Shown here: positions 26,663 through 35,084 of the stretch, piece after piece
Position numbering within the stretch: position 1 is the stretch's first letter
Layout: each line of letters opens with the position of its first letter
Assembly: GCF_003438995.1 (NCBI RefSeq)
Contig: NZ_QSUN01000002.1
Location: forward strand, 352,120-416,119
DNA length: 64,000 nucleotides
DNA from: Bacteroides sp. OM05-12
GTDB taxonomy: Bacteria; Bacteroidota; Bacteroidia; Bacteroidales; Bacteroidaceae
Direction of reading: 5' to 3'
The notes under the pieces: model-generated
What the model saw: only the letters and a program-made list of their open reading frames with translations
What the model was told of the DNA's origin: nothing
The model's database searches: none
Translations under genes and position numbers: made by a program

Positions 26663-27802
26663 ATGATGATGAAGGAATTTCTGCTGTATGTCGGTTTTTC
26701 CGCACCGATTATCTCCTCGCTGAGTTGTCTGGTGATGTTGGTGCTCTACCGTCTTCATCATATCAAAACGGAGGAAAAACCGCTTTACCGGATGCTGATA
26801 GCCTATTTCGGACTGGTTGGCATACTGTGGGGATGCTCAATGATCTATGTCTATTACCCGGTTTTTTACACTTATATCAACCAGCTTTATTATATCGGGC
26901 TTTTCTGGGGGCAGGTAGTGTTCTACCAGTTCATCTATACCCTTACACACCGCCCGGGAGAGCGAAGATTCTCGATCTGGCATTATCTTATTCCATTGAT
27001 AATTGTAGGGATATTCGCTGTCTGGTCGATATTCGTGCCTTTTGACGTGCAGCTGCGTATTGTCACTTCAAGAGGGGAAATCATGCCGGGTTACGAAGCG
27101 TATTCCTACCTGTTCACCTCCCGGCTTATTTTTCGTGGCGTGTGGAATATCTTGTATACCGTACTGGCGTGGTGGCGACTGCTGGACTATCACCGGACGG
27201 TATCCGATTACTCTGCCAATACAGACCGCTCGTCACTGTCATGGGTTACGCTTTTGCTGGTGATTTCTCTGTCTTTGGTTCCTCCTTCCCTGCTGTCGAT
27301 AATTTTCCCGAAACGGGTGTTGATTTCATCGCTTCTGCTGCTGATTCCGCAGATAATGCTTGTGGTGCAGCATGCCATTCTCTGCTATAATATGGCAATC
27401 GGGAATTTTGTCATGATTTTCTATCCGAAGGAGTTGGAAGGAGATATGGAACAGGGAGAGGATATGCAGGAGGAGGATAAGAAGGAAATGGAACAGAAGC
27501 GCAGGCGGTTCGAGCGTTATATGCGTGAGATGCGTCCTTATCTGAACCCGGAATTGAAGATTACGGATATGGCGGTTGCTTTCAAGACGAACCGTTGTAC
27601 TCTGTCCCGCTTTATCAACCGGCAGTTTGGGATGAATTTCTCGCAATATATAAACTGGCTCCGTCTTCAGGAGATGAAACGATTGAGGAATGATCCGGAA
27701 TGTGAGCGTCTCAGTGACGAGGAACTGGCATGTATGTCGGGCTTTGGGAATTTCCGAAGTTATATCCGGGTGCAGAAGATGTTTGGAAAAAAGAAAAAAT
27801 AA
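26663..27802 (+). CDS. Membrane-anchored AraC-type regulator
   Basis: 379 aa. About seven hydrophobic segments (residues 10-260) are followed by an acidic linker (EGDMEQGEDMQEEDKKEMEQ) and an AraC domain at about 290-379, with both helices visible (ITDMAVAFKTNRCTLSRFIN and ELACMSGFGNFRSYIRV). The first of three consecutive ATGs overlaps the ancestral stop of the previous gene. It is a paralogue of both neighbours. The layout suggests an intramembrane sensor that binds DNA directly, without a kinase. Signal and target are unknown. Confidence 0.8.
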   Translation: MMMKEFLLYVGFSAPIISSLSCLVMLVLYRLHHIKTEEKPLYRMLIAYFGLVGILWGCSMIYVYYPVFYTYINQLYYIGLFWGQVVFYQFIYTLTHRPGERRFSIWHYLIPLIIVGIFAVWSIFVPFDVQLRIVTSRGEIMPGYEAYSYLFTSRLIFRGVWNILYTVLAWWRLLDYHRTVSDYSANTDRSSLSWVTLLLVISLSLVPPSLLSIIFPKRVLISSLLLLIPQIMLVVQHAILCYNMAIGNFVMIFYPKELEGDMEQGEDMQEEDKKEMEQKRRRFERYMREMRPYLNPELKITDMAVAFKTNRCTLSRFINRQFGMNFSQYINWLRLQEMKRLRNDPECERLSDEELACMSGFGNFRSYIRVQKMFGKKKK

Positions 27803-27818
27803 ATGAAGTTTGAAAGAT

Positions 27819-28991
27819 ATGGATATTTATTATAATGATCTGGGAATATTTCTATACCATACGCCGATCGTCTGTTCGTTTGCGGCGGCATTTGTGCTGC
27901 TTGCCAATCGTCAGCGTACGCATCCGCAGCGGTGGCTGGCATACGTGTTTATAGCGATGGGAGTGGGTATGGCGGTCAGTCTCACGTTTGACCGCTATCT
28001 GATCAGCGACCATCGGGAAATCCTGCGTCCGGTGAATTTCATCGCTTCGTTGGGGGTAGCCGTAACCGTGTTGTTTTATTTCGTTTCTTTGATGCAGCCC
28101 CGGCGGTTGACTAAAAAGTTTATCGGAATCATTTGTAGCGCATGGCTGGCGTTTTCACTGGTTATTTGCCTGCTGGATAAGTTGTCACCCCGTTCCCATC
28201 TTTCGATGGATGCGTCTGTGGTCACTCATCTGTCATCGCCGGTTGTCATTTGGCGTATACTTATCGACCTGTGTGTGATAGGGTTGGATGTCTGGCTTGG
28301 TGTGTTCGTGTTGAAGATGTACCGTAAGCATAGCCAATTTATCCGTGATAATTATTCTTTCGTCGAGGGAATCAATCTTTCATGGGTAAAGATAATGATG
28401 GGGATGTTCATCCTGCTTGGAATTTTCGATTGTGTATGGATGGTCAATTCATCACCCGTTTTCAAGATGTTTTTCCATATCTTTTCTTTTTTCTCCATCT
28501 GGGTGATCTTTTGGTTCGGTTTCCGTCAGAAAGAGATTACGTACGCTTCCCTTCCCACGGAAAATTGGGCGAAGCTGGACGGGAATATGCAACCGAAAGA
28601 GAAAATGGTGAACTTGAAGGCCGATCTTCTGGAGTATTTCGATACTAAGAAACCGTACCTGAATCCGGAGCTTTCCTTGCAAGATGTTGCCGTGGCTCTT
28701 GGTGTGAGCCAGTACGTCCTGTCCCGTTTTATCAACAAGGAGTTTGAGGTGAAGTTTTATACGTTTATCAGCCATTTCCGTCTGGAACACGTGCTCCATC
28801 TTATCGAACTGAACGACAATGCGCTCAATAGCGATGCCCTGTTGGCTGCTTCCGGCTTCCGCAGTCGCAGCGCGTTTTTCACTCAGTTCAAGGAAAAGAC
28901 CGGATATACCCCGCAGGAATATATCGAAAGAAAGGAAATGATGAAACCAAAAAGAGGAAAGCGTAAAAAAACGCCTTCCTCTATCCTTTGA
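27819..28991 (+). CDS. Membrane-anchored AraC-type regulator
   Basis: 390 aa from ATG 27819; a TTG three codons earlier is possible. Seven hydrophobic stretches (residues 10-240) precede an AraC domain (about 280-375) with LQDVAVALGVSQYVLSRFIN and ALLAASGFRSRSAFFTQFKE, the most canonical of the three paralogues, ending in a Lys/Arg-rich tail. It begins 16 bp after the preceding gene, giving a three-gene operon of related regulators. Function unknown. Confidence 0.82.
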   Translation: MDIYYNDLGIFLYHTPIVCSFAAAFVLLANRQRTHPQRWLAYVFIAMGVGMAVSLTFDRYLISDHREILRPVNFIASLGVAVTVLFYFVSLMQPRRLTKKFIGIICSAWLAFSLVICLLDKLSPRSHLSMDASVVTHLSSPVVIWRILIDLCVIGLDVWLGVFVLKMYRKHSQFIRDNYSFVEGINLSWVKIMMGMFILLGIFDCVWMVNSSPVFKMFFHIFSFFSIWVIFWFGFRQKEITYASLPTENWAKLDGNMQPKEKMVNLKADLLEYFDTKKPYLNPELSLQDVAVALGVSQYVLSRFINKEFEVKFYTFISHFRLEHVLHLIELNDNALNSDALLAASGFRSRSAFFTQFKEKTGYTPQEYIERKEMMKPKRGKRKKTPSSIL

Positions 28992-29094
28992 TCTGTTTTG
29001 TGATTACTTCGTGGCTTTTGCTTGTTTGGCTTGGAATAATCGGGAGGATGAGGTTGTTCTCCATCCCTGTAATTTTTTCCACTATCACTTTTCT

Positions 29095-29195
29095 CATCAC
29101 CTTTTTCCACTCTCACGATGTACAACTCCCTGCCCAACGGTATCTCGGTTTCCATACCCTGATATATGAGCTGCCCGGTGAGATGGGTGGGTTGA
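29095..29195 (-). pseudogene. Remnant of a BspA-like gene's C-terminal sorting tail
   Basis: The minus strand encodes LTGQLIYQGMETEIPLGREL, almost the same as the end of the LRR protein at 31769-34108 (LTGQLVYQGMETEIPLGRGL). DNA identity is high over about 85 bp (29107-29192 against 31803-31888) and fades outside it. No intact gene remains. It occupies most of the 320-bp gap 28992-29311. Confidence 0.75.
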
Positions 29196-29268
29196 AACCA
29201 TCCTGTCATTATAGCCTTTGAAAAGATAAAATATCATAAGAAACAAATAAATCCCTAGATATCCAGGA

Positions 29269-29301
29269 TTTGCCACAAAAAATTAGTAACTTTGTGGCAA
29301 A
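29269..29301 (+). promoter_or_regulatory. AbiE promoter with palindromic operator
   Basis: A perfect 11-bp inverted repeat, TTTGCCACAAA (29269-29279) and TTTGTGGCAAA (29291-29301), with an 11-bp spacer. The -7 box TAACTTTG (29287-29294) runs into the right arm, so a bound dimer would block transcription. The ATG is at 29312. Autorepression by the AbiEi antitoxin through inverted repeats is known for other AbiE systems. Confidence 0.7.
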
Positions 29302-29311
29302 ATATAAGACT

Positions 29312-29917
29312 ATGGCTGCTAACAGTTCTTACAAGGCCATGTATGACATTGTGGAACAAGCTAAGGATGGTACGATTTTCATTCCTGATGATTTCGTAAC
29401 GTATGGTACTCCTGATGCGGTTCGTTCGGGATTAACTCGTTTGTGTCGTAATGGAAAACTGCACCGCTTTGCTAAAGGTATTTATTATGTGCCGATGTAT
29501 GACAAGTGGGATGGGACACTGCGTGAGCCTTCATTAGATACTATTGCCCAAAAGATAGCGCAAAGAGACAATGCCCGCATCATACCAACCGGTGCCTACG
29601 CTCTTAATAAGCTTGGGTTGTCCACACAAGTACCGGCCAACATTATTTATATAACAGATGCCTCTGCGCGGCAAGTTAAGTTTGGCGAGGGGAAGAGTAT
29701 CACTTTTCGTCACAGTAATGATTTGGGCAATTTCGCTTACCAATCCAAACTGATGCAACTGGCTGTAATTGCCATGCGAGAGATTGGCGAAAAGTTGATA
29801 ACGGAAGAACAGGTGTCAAAAATAAAAAAGATGATAACAGAGCACGTTTCGGAACAAGACTTCAAACACGATATAGTACTGGCTCCGACATGGGTAAAAA
29901 TGATATTGCAGCGATGA
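29312..29917 (+). CDS. AbiEi-type antitoxin/repressor (DUF6088-like)
   Basis: 201 aa from ATG 29312; the -7 box upstream excludes the TTG at 29270. An N-terminal winged-helix domain covers residues 1-75 (GTPDAVRSGLTRLCRNGKLHRFAKGIYY), and the C-terminal domain (TGAYALNKLGLSTQVPANIIYITD) is typical of AbiEi antitoxins. It precedes and overlaps the AbiEii toxin gene. It should neutralise the toxin and repress the operon through the palindrome at 29269-29301. In phage defence AbiE acts by abortive infection. Confidence 0.83.
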   Translation: MAANSSYKAMYDIVEQAKDGTIFIPDDFVTYGTPDAVRSGLTRLCRNGKLHRFAKGIYYVPMYDKWDGTLREPSLDTIAQKIAQRDNARIIPTGAYALNKLGLSTQVPANIIYITDASARQVKFGEGKSITFRHSNDLGNFAYQSKLMQLAVIAMREIGEKLITEEQVSKIKKMITEHVSEQDFKHDIVLAPTWVKMILQR

Positions 29918-30936
29918 AATTTGTAGACTTGTCAAAAGAAGATCGGTTAGATATACTTGACCGTGTTTCCACAGAATTGAATATACGGCAGCGGGAGATC
30001 ATAGAAAAGGATTGGTGGGTAACGGCTGTCCTCCGTGCTATGTTTAGCTTACCGTATGCAGACCATTTGTCTTTTAAAGGCGGTACATCGTTGAGCAAGT
30101 GCTGGCATCTGATAGATCGCTTTTCGGAGGATATTGACATTGCTATTGACCGGGAGTATCTTGGATTCAGTGGTTTATTGTCGAAAACGCAAATCAGCGA
30201 CAAGTTGCGACGTGTAGCTTGTTCCTTTGTAAGAGAGACGATGCAACATGATTTGGCAGAACAACTGTACAAAAATGGCATATCAAAAGAAAAGTTCAAG
30301 GTAAATGTGGATATAACGCCTGTCACTACTACAGATCCGGAGGTCATAAACATCAACTATGATTCTGTCTTGACTTTTTCCATTGAAGGAGAGAACGGTT
30401 TATATGTTCTTCCCAAGGTAAAAGTGGAAGTAAGTGGAAGGTCAATGAATGAGCCTGTAAGTGAGGTTGCACTTGATTCGATGGTTGACCAAGTCTATCC
30501 GAAAGCACCTTTTACAGAACCAAAGTTCAATGTGCGAGCCGTTCTTCCCGAACGCACTTTCCTTGAAAAAGTGTTCCTGCTACACGAGGAGTTTGCCAAG
30601 CCAAAAGAGCTGATTCGTGTGGAACGTATGTCTCGACACATGTACGACATCGGGCAAATGCTAAGCACCCCAATAGCTAATCGTGCGATAAACGATACTG
30701 AACTTTACCGTCAGGTAATAGAACATCGCCGTACATTTATAGGATTGCGAGGCTTCGATTATAATATGCTTTATCCGGCTACACTCAATATTATTCCTCT
30801 GCCTTCCATAATGGAACAATGGAAAGATGATTACGACAATATGCGTTTGCATATGATTTATGGAGAATCTGTTTCGTTTGATGAATTGGTAAACAATCTT
30901 AAAGAACTGAATTATAAGATTAAAGGATTGGCATAG
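29914..30936 (+). CDS. abiEii: AbiEii nucleotidyltransferase toxin
   Basis: 340 aa if it starts at ATG 29914, which overlaps the antitoxin stop (ATGA); an ATG at 29890 would add 8 residues. It has the nucleotidyltransferase signature: FKGGTSLSKCWHLIDRFSEDIDIAID (about residues 52-77) combines the GG-S and DxD motifs. ERTFLEKVFLLHEEFAKP (about 215) is also typical. AbiEii toxins transfer nucleotides to targets such as tRNA and stop growth when the antitoxin fails. Composition is AT-richer than the pectin genes, as expected for a mobile defence pair. Confidence 0.87.
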   Translation: MKFVDLSKEDRLDILDRVSTELNIRQREIIEKDWWVTAVLRAMFSLPYADHLSFKGGTSLSKCWHLIDRFSEDIDIAIDREYLGFSGLLSKTQISDKLRRVACSFVRETMQHDLAEQLYKNGISKEKFKVNVDITPVTTTDPEVININYDSVLTFSIEGENGLYVLPKVKVEVSGRSMNEPVSEVALDSMVDQVYPKAPFTEPKFNVRAVLPERTFLEKVFLLHEEFAKPKELIRVERMSRHMYDIGQMLSTPIANRAINDTELYRQVIEHRRTFIGLRGFDYNMLYPATLNIIPLPSIMEQWKDDYDNMRLHMIYGESVSFDELVNNLKELNYKIKGLA

Positions 30937-31003
30937 TGCAGAAGCAAGTAGTTTCCGCAGTTTCTTCAAAAATGAGTCGCTAAAATTTACGACAGATACC
31001 CCC

Positions 31004-31073
31004 GATGCAGGGTAGGTAATCCGTACAGTTTGTTGTAAGCATCTATACTGTCCAACTGAATAATCTTTTCCAT
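31004..31073 (-). pseudogene. 5' fragment of the AraC-family gene
   Basis: The ATG at 31071-31073 and the following codons give MEKIIQLDSIDAYNKLYGLP, the same as the start of the regulator at 24501. Homology ends at 31004. It is a duplication relic, not a functional gene. Confidence 0.88.
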
Positions 31074-31215
31074 ATCCTTATCTTGTTTATATCCATAAAG
31101 TTATGCAAATTCTCCATCAAAAGAAAGGGCTCGAAACAGAAACCGGAATTTGGGTTATGCTTTCCGTAATCTGTCTACTGAAACGGATGTACGGAACTTC
31201 TAATTTTGCACTGTA
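31004..31215. repeat. 212-bp direct repeat, copy 2
   Basis: Partner of 24432-24643. Within it 31004-31073 (minus strand) is a 23-codon remnant of the AraC gene start that runs into unrelated sequence. The plus-strand -7 box TAATTTTG (31201-31208) is intact and would fire antisense into the lipoprotein gene at 31239-31724. The rest of the gap 30937-31238 shows nothing else. Confidence 0.92.
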
Positions 31216-31238
31216 TTCTATATCTTTCGGTTTTATTA

Positions 31239-31718
31239 TTATAAAGCGATGAATTTTCCCGCATTGTTTTCCCACGTAAATGTGAGATTGTACAGCTTCA
31301 TGTTGTTTTCCGGAGTTACGTCAATCTCTTTATAGCCATAAAAGTATAGAAATGACCAACTATAACCGTCCGGTTTGAAAAAGACGATTGCTAAATATTT
31401 TCCATTCTTTATGTTCTGTAAAGTATTCACACCGCTGTAACTGTCGGAAGTATATACAGGTTTGAGTGCAGTGCCATCGGGTAGCACAATGTTTTGCTCT
31501 TTTGCCATCTGACTCACCGATTCTTCTTTGTCAAAGCTTGCCGCTTCGTCATAGTTGTATAGCTGAACCAAGGTAGGAGAGGCTATATAGGTCTTATCGC
31601 CGCCCTCATATTCATAATTGACATTGATAAGTACTGTTTGTTCTGTTGTTTCTTCGTCATCCTTGCTGCATCCGGCAAATGCCAGTGTTACTGCGATTAA
31701 AAATAGAATCTTTTTCAT
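31239..31718 (-). CDS. Hypothetical lipoprotein
   Basis: 159 aa from ATG 31718 (an alternative ATG lies two codons upstream at 31724). MKKILFLIAVTLAFAGCSKD has a clear lipobox with Cys at residue 17, so it is a lipoprotein. The mature part is an acidic, beta-rich domain (VLINVNYEYEGGDKTY, then KNGKYLAIVFFKPDG). I do not recognise the family. It lies 50 bp downstream of the LRR protein in the same direction, possibly co-transcribed. Confidence 0.7.
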   Translation of the reverse strand: MKKILFLIAVTLAFAGCSKDDEETTEQTVLINVNYEYEGGDKTYIASPTLVQLYNYDEAASFDKEESVSQMAKEQNIVLPDGTALKPVYTSDSYSGVNTLQNIKNGKYLAIVFFKPDGYSWSFLYFYGYKEIDVTPENNMKLYNLTFTWENNAGKFIAL

Positions 31719-31768
31719 TGTCATTGTTTATTTAAATTTGTTTTTATAGAATCTTTTGTTTTGAGTTT

Positions 31769-34108
31769 TTATTCTGCCATCACTTTCTTTACTGTCTTTC
31801 CTATTCTCACGAGGTACAACCCTCTGCCCAACGGTATCTCGGTTTCCATACCCTGATATACGAGCTGCCCGGTGAGATTGACGATTGATATTTTCTCTCC
31901 TTCCGGGGCGTTTTCTATGACCACCTTGCCGTGTGCGGCGTATATGTTGGGTCGGTCGGTTTCGGGGGTGAGGGCGATATCGGACGGCTTATCAAAGAAA
32001 GCCTTCAGTTCGATGTCTTCCGTCAGCTTTTCAATCGTGTAGAAAGCATTGTTCTCTAAGTCGAATGTTACGTCTTGCCCGTTCACCAAAACTTGTTTTA
32101 TGACAAGACCGTTGTTGGGGATTATCATGAAGACCGCCTCTTCGTAGGCTTGCATGACTTTCTTGTTCGAGATAATCTCGTCGTTCAGTTTGACCTTTCC
32201 TTGCAACTGGTTATAAATGGCGGTTATATTTATCTGGTCTTTCTTGAATACGACATCCAGATTCATGTTGTCATCGACAGAGCTAACTGTATATTGGCTG
32301 TTAATCAGCTTTTTCGTGATGTCTTTGTCGTTCAGGGTTATTTTGTCGATGGAATAACCTTGGTCTGCTGTGATTTTGAATGTGACGGATTCTCCGCGTG
32401 ATAGTCCTAACGTTCCTATCGTCTGGTTATTGATCGTCACTTTTCCTCCTGCTGTTTGGCTGGCAGAGGCAAAATAGCAGGATCGGATATTGGTGAATGT
32501 TTTCCATCCGTCTGCATTTTGATAGCTTCTTTCGGAATTGAACGGGACGTAAAGAACGCAGTTGGACGCGTCTGTTTCCCCGAACGTTTCATTAGTGCAT
32601 CTTGGAGGAGTAGGGTTTGCCGAGTGAATCTCTTTTAATCCTGTGCAATTCTGAAATGATGCCCAATTAATGGATGTCAGACCTTTGGGAAGAGTGATTG
32701 AAGTCAGCCCTGTGCAATCCATAAAAGCCTTTGCGCAGATAGAAACCGTGTTCTCCATCACCTCAATCGTTGTGTTTTGGGGCATTGTACCTTTGTATTC
32801 ATATAATGTCCGTCCTGCATAGATAAGCCCGTCTTTGTGATTGTTATACCAAGCGGTATTTTTGAAAGCATCATAATCCACATTAATCACGCTGTTGGGA
32901 ATGTTGATAGAAGACAGGTTTTCACAACCATCGAATGCGTGGCTGTAGATTGTTTGTACACTGTTGGGTATATTGATGGAAGTAAGGCTTTTACAATATT
33001 CAAATGTACTTGAATTAATCACAGTTATGCTGTTGGGTATATTAATGGATGCCAGATTTTCGCAATTATAGAAAGCTCCGAATTCGATAGAGGTAACATT
33101 CTTACCCAGTGTAACCGATTTTAAGCTGGAGCAATAAGTGAAAGCAAAATTATCAATCTTTGCAACACTGGCGGAAATTACAACGGAGGTTAAGTCTGAA
33201 CATCTTTCAAAAGCATTCTCTCCGATGGTAATGACACTATTGGGAATAGAATAAGTTGGAGATTTGGCATTCGGATAACCTATCAGTTCCGTTTTTTCTT
33301 TGTTAAACAAGACTCCGTCAATGGTTGAATATCTGGGGTTATCATCCGCTACCGTAAATTTCTTTAGATTTTTGCAACCGCTGAAAGCCCACATATTGCT
33401 ACCATATCTACCCGGTTTTTCTATAAAGTCCGGAGCAATTGAAGTGACACTGGCGGGAATCGTTATAGCGGTTAATCCTTTGCAACCTTCAAAGGCTGAA
33501 TATCCGATTGTTGTCAAACCATTGGGAAACGTTATGTTTGTCAGACTTTGACATCCTTTAAAGGCTTCTTCTTCAATGGATAACACACTGTTGGGAATCG
33601 TTACGGAGATTAGATTTGTGCAATAAAAAAATGCCGTTTTGCCAATCTTAGAGGTTCCGTCGGGAATATTGTAGTTGTCGGACTTACCCGGAGGAAAAAC
33701 GGTTACTTCCGTTTTATCCTTGCTGAATACCACACCGTCTATGGAACAGAATGTCGGATTATCTTCCGGAACGATGAAACTTCTTAAATTGGAGCAATAG
33801 TTGAAAGATAAGGCTCTAATGGAGGTCAAGTTAACAGGAAGTGTAATTGAGGTGATGCCTTCACAAGCAGTGAAGCCGAAAGTTCCAATTCCGGTAACTG
33901 CATATTTACTGTCGTTGTACGTGATTTCACCCGGAATAACAATATCTCCGCTGATGGACTCGTCTTTTGATGAAACCTCTGCCGTCCAGTTATCATACAA
34001 CCGGTACTTCAATTGCCCGATAATAACCTCGTCGGCTTTTGTGACTTGCGCGAAAATGAATGCGCACAGGATAGGTAAAAACAGTCTGAGTGTAAAATGT
34101 CGTATCAT
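31769..34108 (-). CDS. BspA-like leucine-rich-repeat surface protein with sorting tail
   Basis: 779 aa. The signal peptide ends at about residue 25. About a dozen LRR_5/BspA repeats of about 23 residues follow (residues 60-525; pattern IGxxAFxxCxxLxxIxIPxSVxxI). Two small beta domains with YSIDKITLNDKDITKKL-type segments come next (about 540-690), and the end is sorting-tail-like (VNLTGQLVYQGMETEIPLGR). BspA-type proteins of oral and gut Bacteroidetes bind host matrix or other cells. It ends 50 bp before the small lipoprotein gene and starts next to the S24 repressor. Related LRR domains occur in the lipoproteins at 60.9-64 kb. Confidence 0.87.
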   Translation of the reverse strand: MIRHFTLRLFLPILCAFIFAQVTKADEVIIGQLKYRLYDNWTAEVSSKDESISGDIVIPGEITYNDSKYAVTGIGTFGFTACEGITSITLPVNLTSIRALSFNYCSNLRSFIVPEDNPTFCSIDGVVFSKDKTEVTVFPPGKSDNYNIPDGTSKIGKTAFFYCTNLISVTIPNSVLSIEEEAFKGCQSLTNITFPNGLTTIGYSAFEGCKGLTAITIPASVTSIAPDFIEKPGRYGSNMWAFSGCKNLKKFTVADDNPRYSTIDGVLFNKEKTELIGYPNAKSPTYSIPNSVITIGENAFERCSDLTSVVISASVAKIDNFAFTYCSSLKSVTLGKNVTSIEFGAFYNCENLASINIPNSITVINSSTFEYCKSLTSINIPNSVQTIYSHAFDGCENLSSINIPNSVINVDYDAFKNTAWYNNHKDGLIYAGRTLYEYKGTMPQNTTIEVMENTVSICAKAFMDCTGLTSITLPKGLTSINWASFQNCTGLKEIHSANPTPPRCTNETFGETDASNCVLYVPFNSERSYQNADGWKTFTNIRSCYFASASQTAGGKVTINNQTIGTLGLSRGESVTFKITADQGYSIDKITLNDKDITKKLINSQYTVSSVDDNMNLDVVFKKDQINITAIYNQLQGKVKLNDEIISNKKVMQAYEEAVFMIIPNNGLVIKQVLVNGQDVTFDLENNAFYTIEKLTEDIELKAFFDKPSDIALTPETDRPNIYAAHGKVVIENAPEGEKISIVNLTGQLVYQGMETEIPLGRGLYLVRIGKTVKKVMAE

Positions 34109-34160
34109 AGAATCTGAGTATTGGTGGCTTGGTTATAAAAAATGGAGAGCGAGGTTTTGA

Positions 34161-34904
34161 CTACAACCTTGCGCTCCGGTCTACAATCTTGATGACGTTG
34201 TAGAGTTCGGCTACTTCGTCCAGACAGATTTTGAAGTCTTTGAACATTTCGTTGAGCGGATGGCAGGTGATGATGCCGTGCTCCACGTCGTGCTCGGTGA
34301 TTTTCTTGATGGTGATGCCGTCCGTGCGGTGCACGATGATGAAGTACCAGTCGTTGATGTGGAGCTTGTAGCGCCATAGGGGGCGTTGCACTTCACGTCC
34401 CAGCACGATGTCGCCGTCACAAATGGCGTTGCGGGTGTTATCATCCATGCTGTCGCCTTCCGCTTCGAACAGACGGTATTGCCCGTGATAAGTCCTGTCT
34501 ACAATCACCGGCAGGGTGGGGAGGCTTTCGATGTAGTTCGTATCCTCATAACCGTTAAGGTACCCGCACTGCGCGCGCACGTGTATAAGAGGCACGTTCA
34601 TAAATCCGGTGCTCTCTATCGCGTGGGCGGTGTTGGGCACTCTGTCTGCCAGGTTTTCCCGGATTCTCTCCGTGTTTTCTCTCGGTTTTTCTAGAACTTC
34701 TATAAACGGTTCGCCTTCTTCCTTCAAAATCCAGTCCATATTCCAATGAGGGAAACTTTGCCGTATCTTTTCGATGGTCGGTTTCCTAAATGTTTCACCT
34801 ACCTTGTCGAGATAGCCGTTTCCTAATCCTGAGATTGTATAAAACTGATTCGGGTTAAGACCTTCTTTATCAATCAGATAGAACATTCGCTCACGAAGTG
34901 TCAT
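34161..34904 (-). CDS. S24/LexA-family phage-type repressor
   Basis: 247 aa. The N-terminal helix-turn-helix is at residues 1-60 (NQFYTISGLGNGYLDKVG). The C-terminal S24 peptidase domain has EGDSMDDN (Ser152) and a Lys-containing strand (DGITIKKI, about 195-200). A candidate self-cleavage site AQCGYLNGY (Cys113-Gly114) lies between the domains; the Cys-Gly pair is as in UmuD, where lambda CI and LexA have Ala-Gly. A Ser-Lys repressor that cuts itself on RecA activation is the expected mechanism. It diverges from a run of small phage-like genes across a region rich in palindromes, which it probably binds. It marks the left side of the phage-derived part. Confidence 0.82.
   Translation of the reverse strand: MTLRERMFYLIDKEGLNPNQFYTISGLGNGYLDKVGETFRKPTIEKIRQSFPHWNMDWILKEEGEPFIEVLEKPRENTERIRENLADRVPNTAHAIESTGFMNVPLIHVRAQCGYLNGYEDTNYIESLPTLPVIVDRTYHGQYRLFEAEGDSMDDNTRNAICDGDIVLGREVQRPLWRYKLHINDWYFIIVHRTDGITIKKITEHDVEHGIITCHPLNEMFKDFKICLDEVAELYNVIKIVDRSARL
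34692..34702. promoter_or_regulatory. TAGAACTTCTA site inside the repressor gene
   Basis: Identical to the operator-like site at 34979-34989 but within the coding sequence. It may be a distal binding site or chance. Confidence 0.35.
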
Positions 34905-34905
34905 A

Positions 34906-34998
34906 TAGAATATCTATTTTGGTTTATTAGAAAATCTAGCTTCTTAACTTATATTAACTAGAAATACTATGCTAGATATAGAACTTCTAGTATATTTG
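34906..34998. promoter_or_regulatory. Repressor operator cluster and divergent promoter
   Basis: Three TAGAnnnTCTA palindromes: TAGAATATCTA (34906-34916), TAGAAAATCTA (34928-34938) and TAGAACTTCTA (34979-34989). A looser CTAGAAATACTATGCTAG lies at 34958-34975. The first site abuts the repressor start codon (34904). The last directly precedes the plus-strand -7 box TATATTTG (34991-34998). The layout fits an autoregulated repressor that also shuts off rightward transcription. Confidence 0.72.
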
Positions 34999-35084
34999 CA
35001 CTGTCGGATCGTTACAACGGTGCGCAACAAAGGTAATTGTAAAGTATTGAAAAAGCAAAGGAATCGCAAATTTATTTTAAAACG

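Noticed and set aside
34105..34444. Minus-strand frames overlapping the repressor gene
   Set aside because: Low-complexity Ser/Thr- or His/Arg-rich shadows in other frames of the S24 gene.
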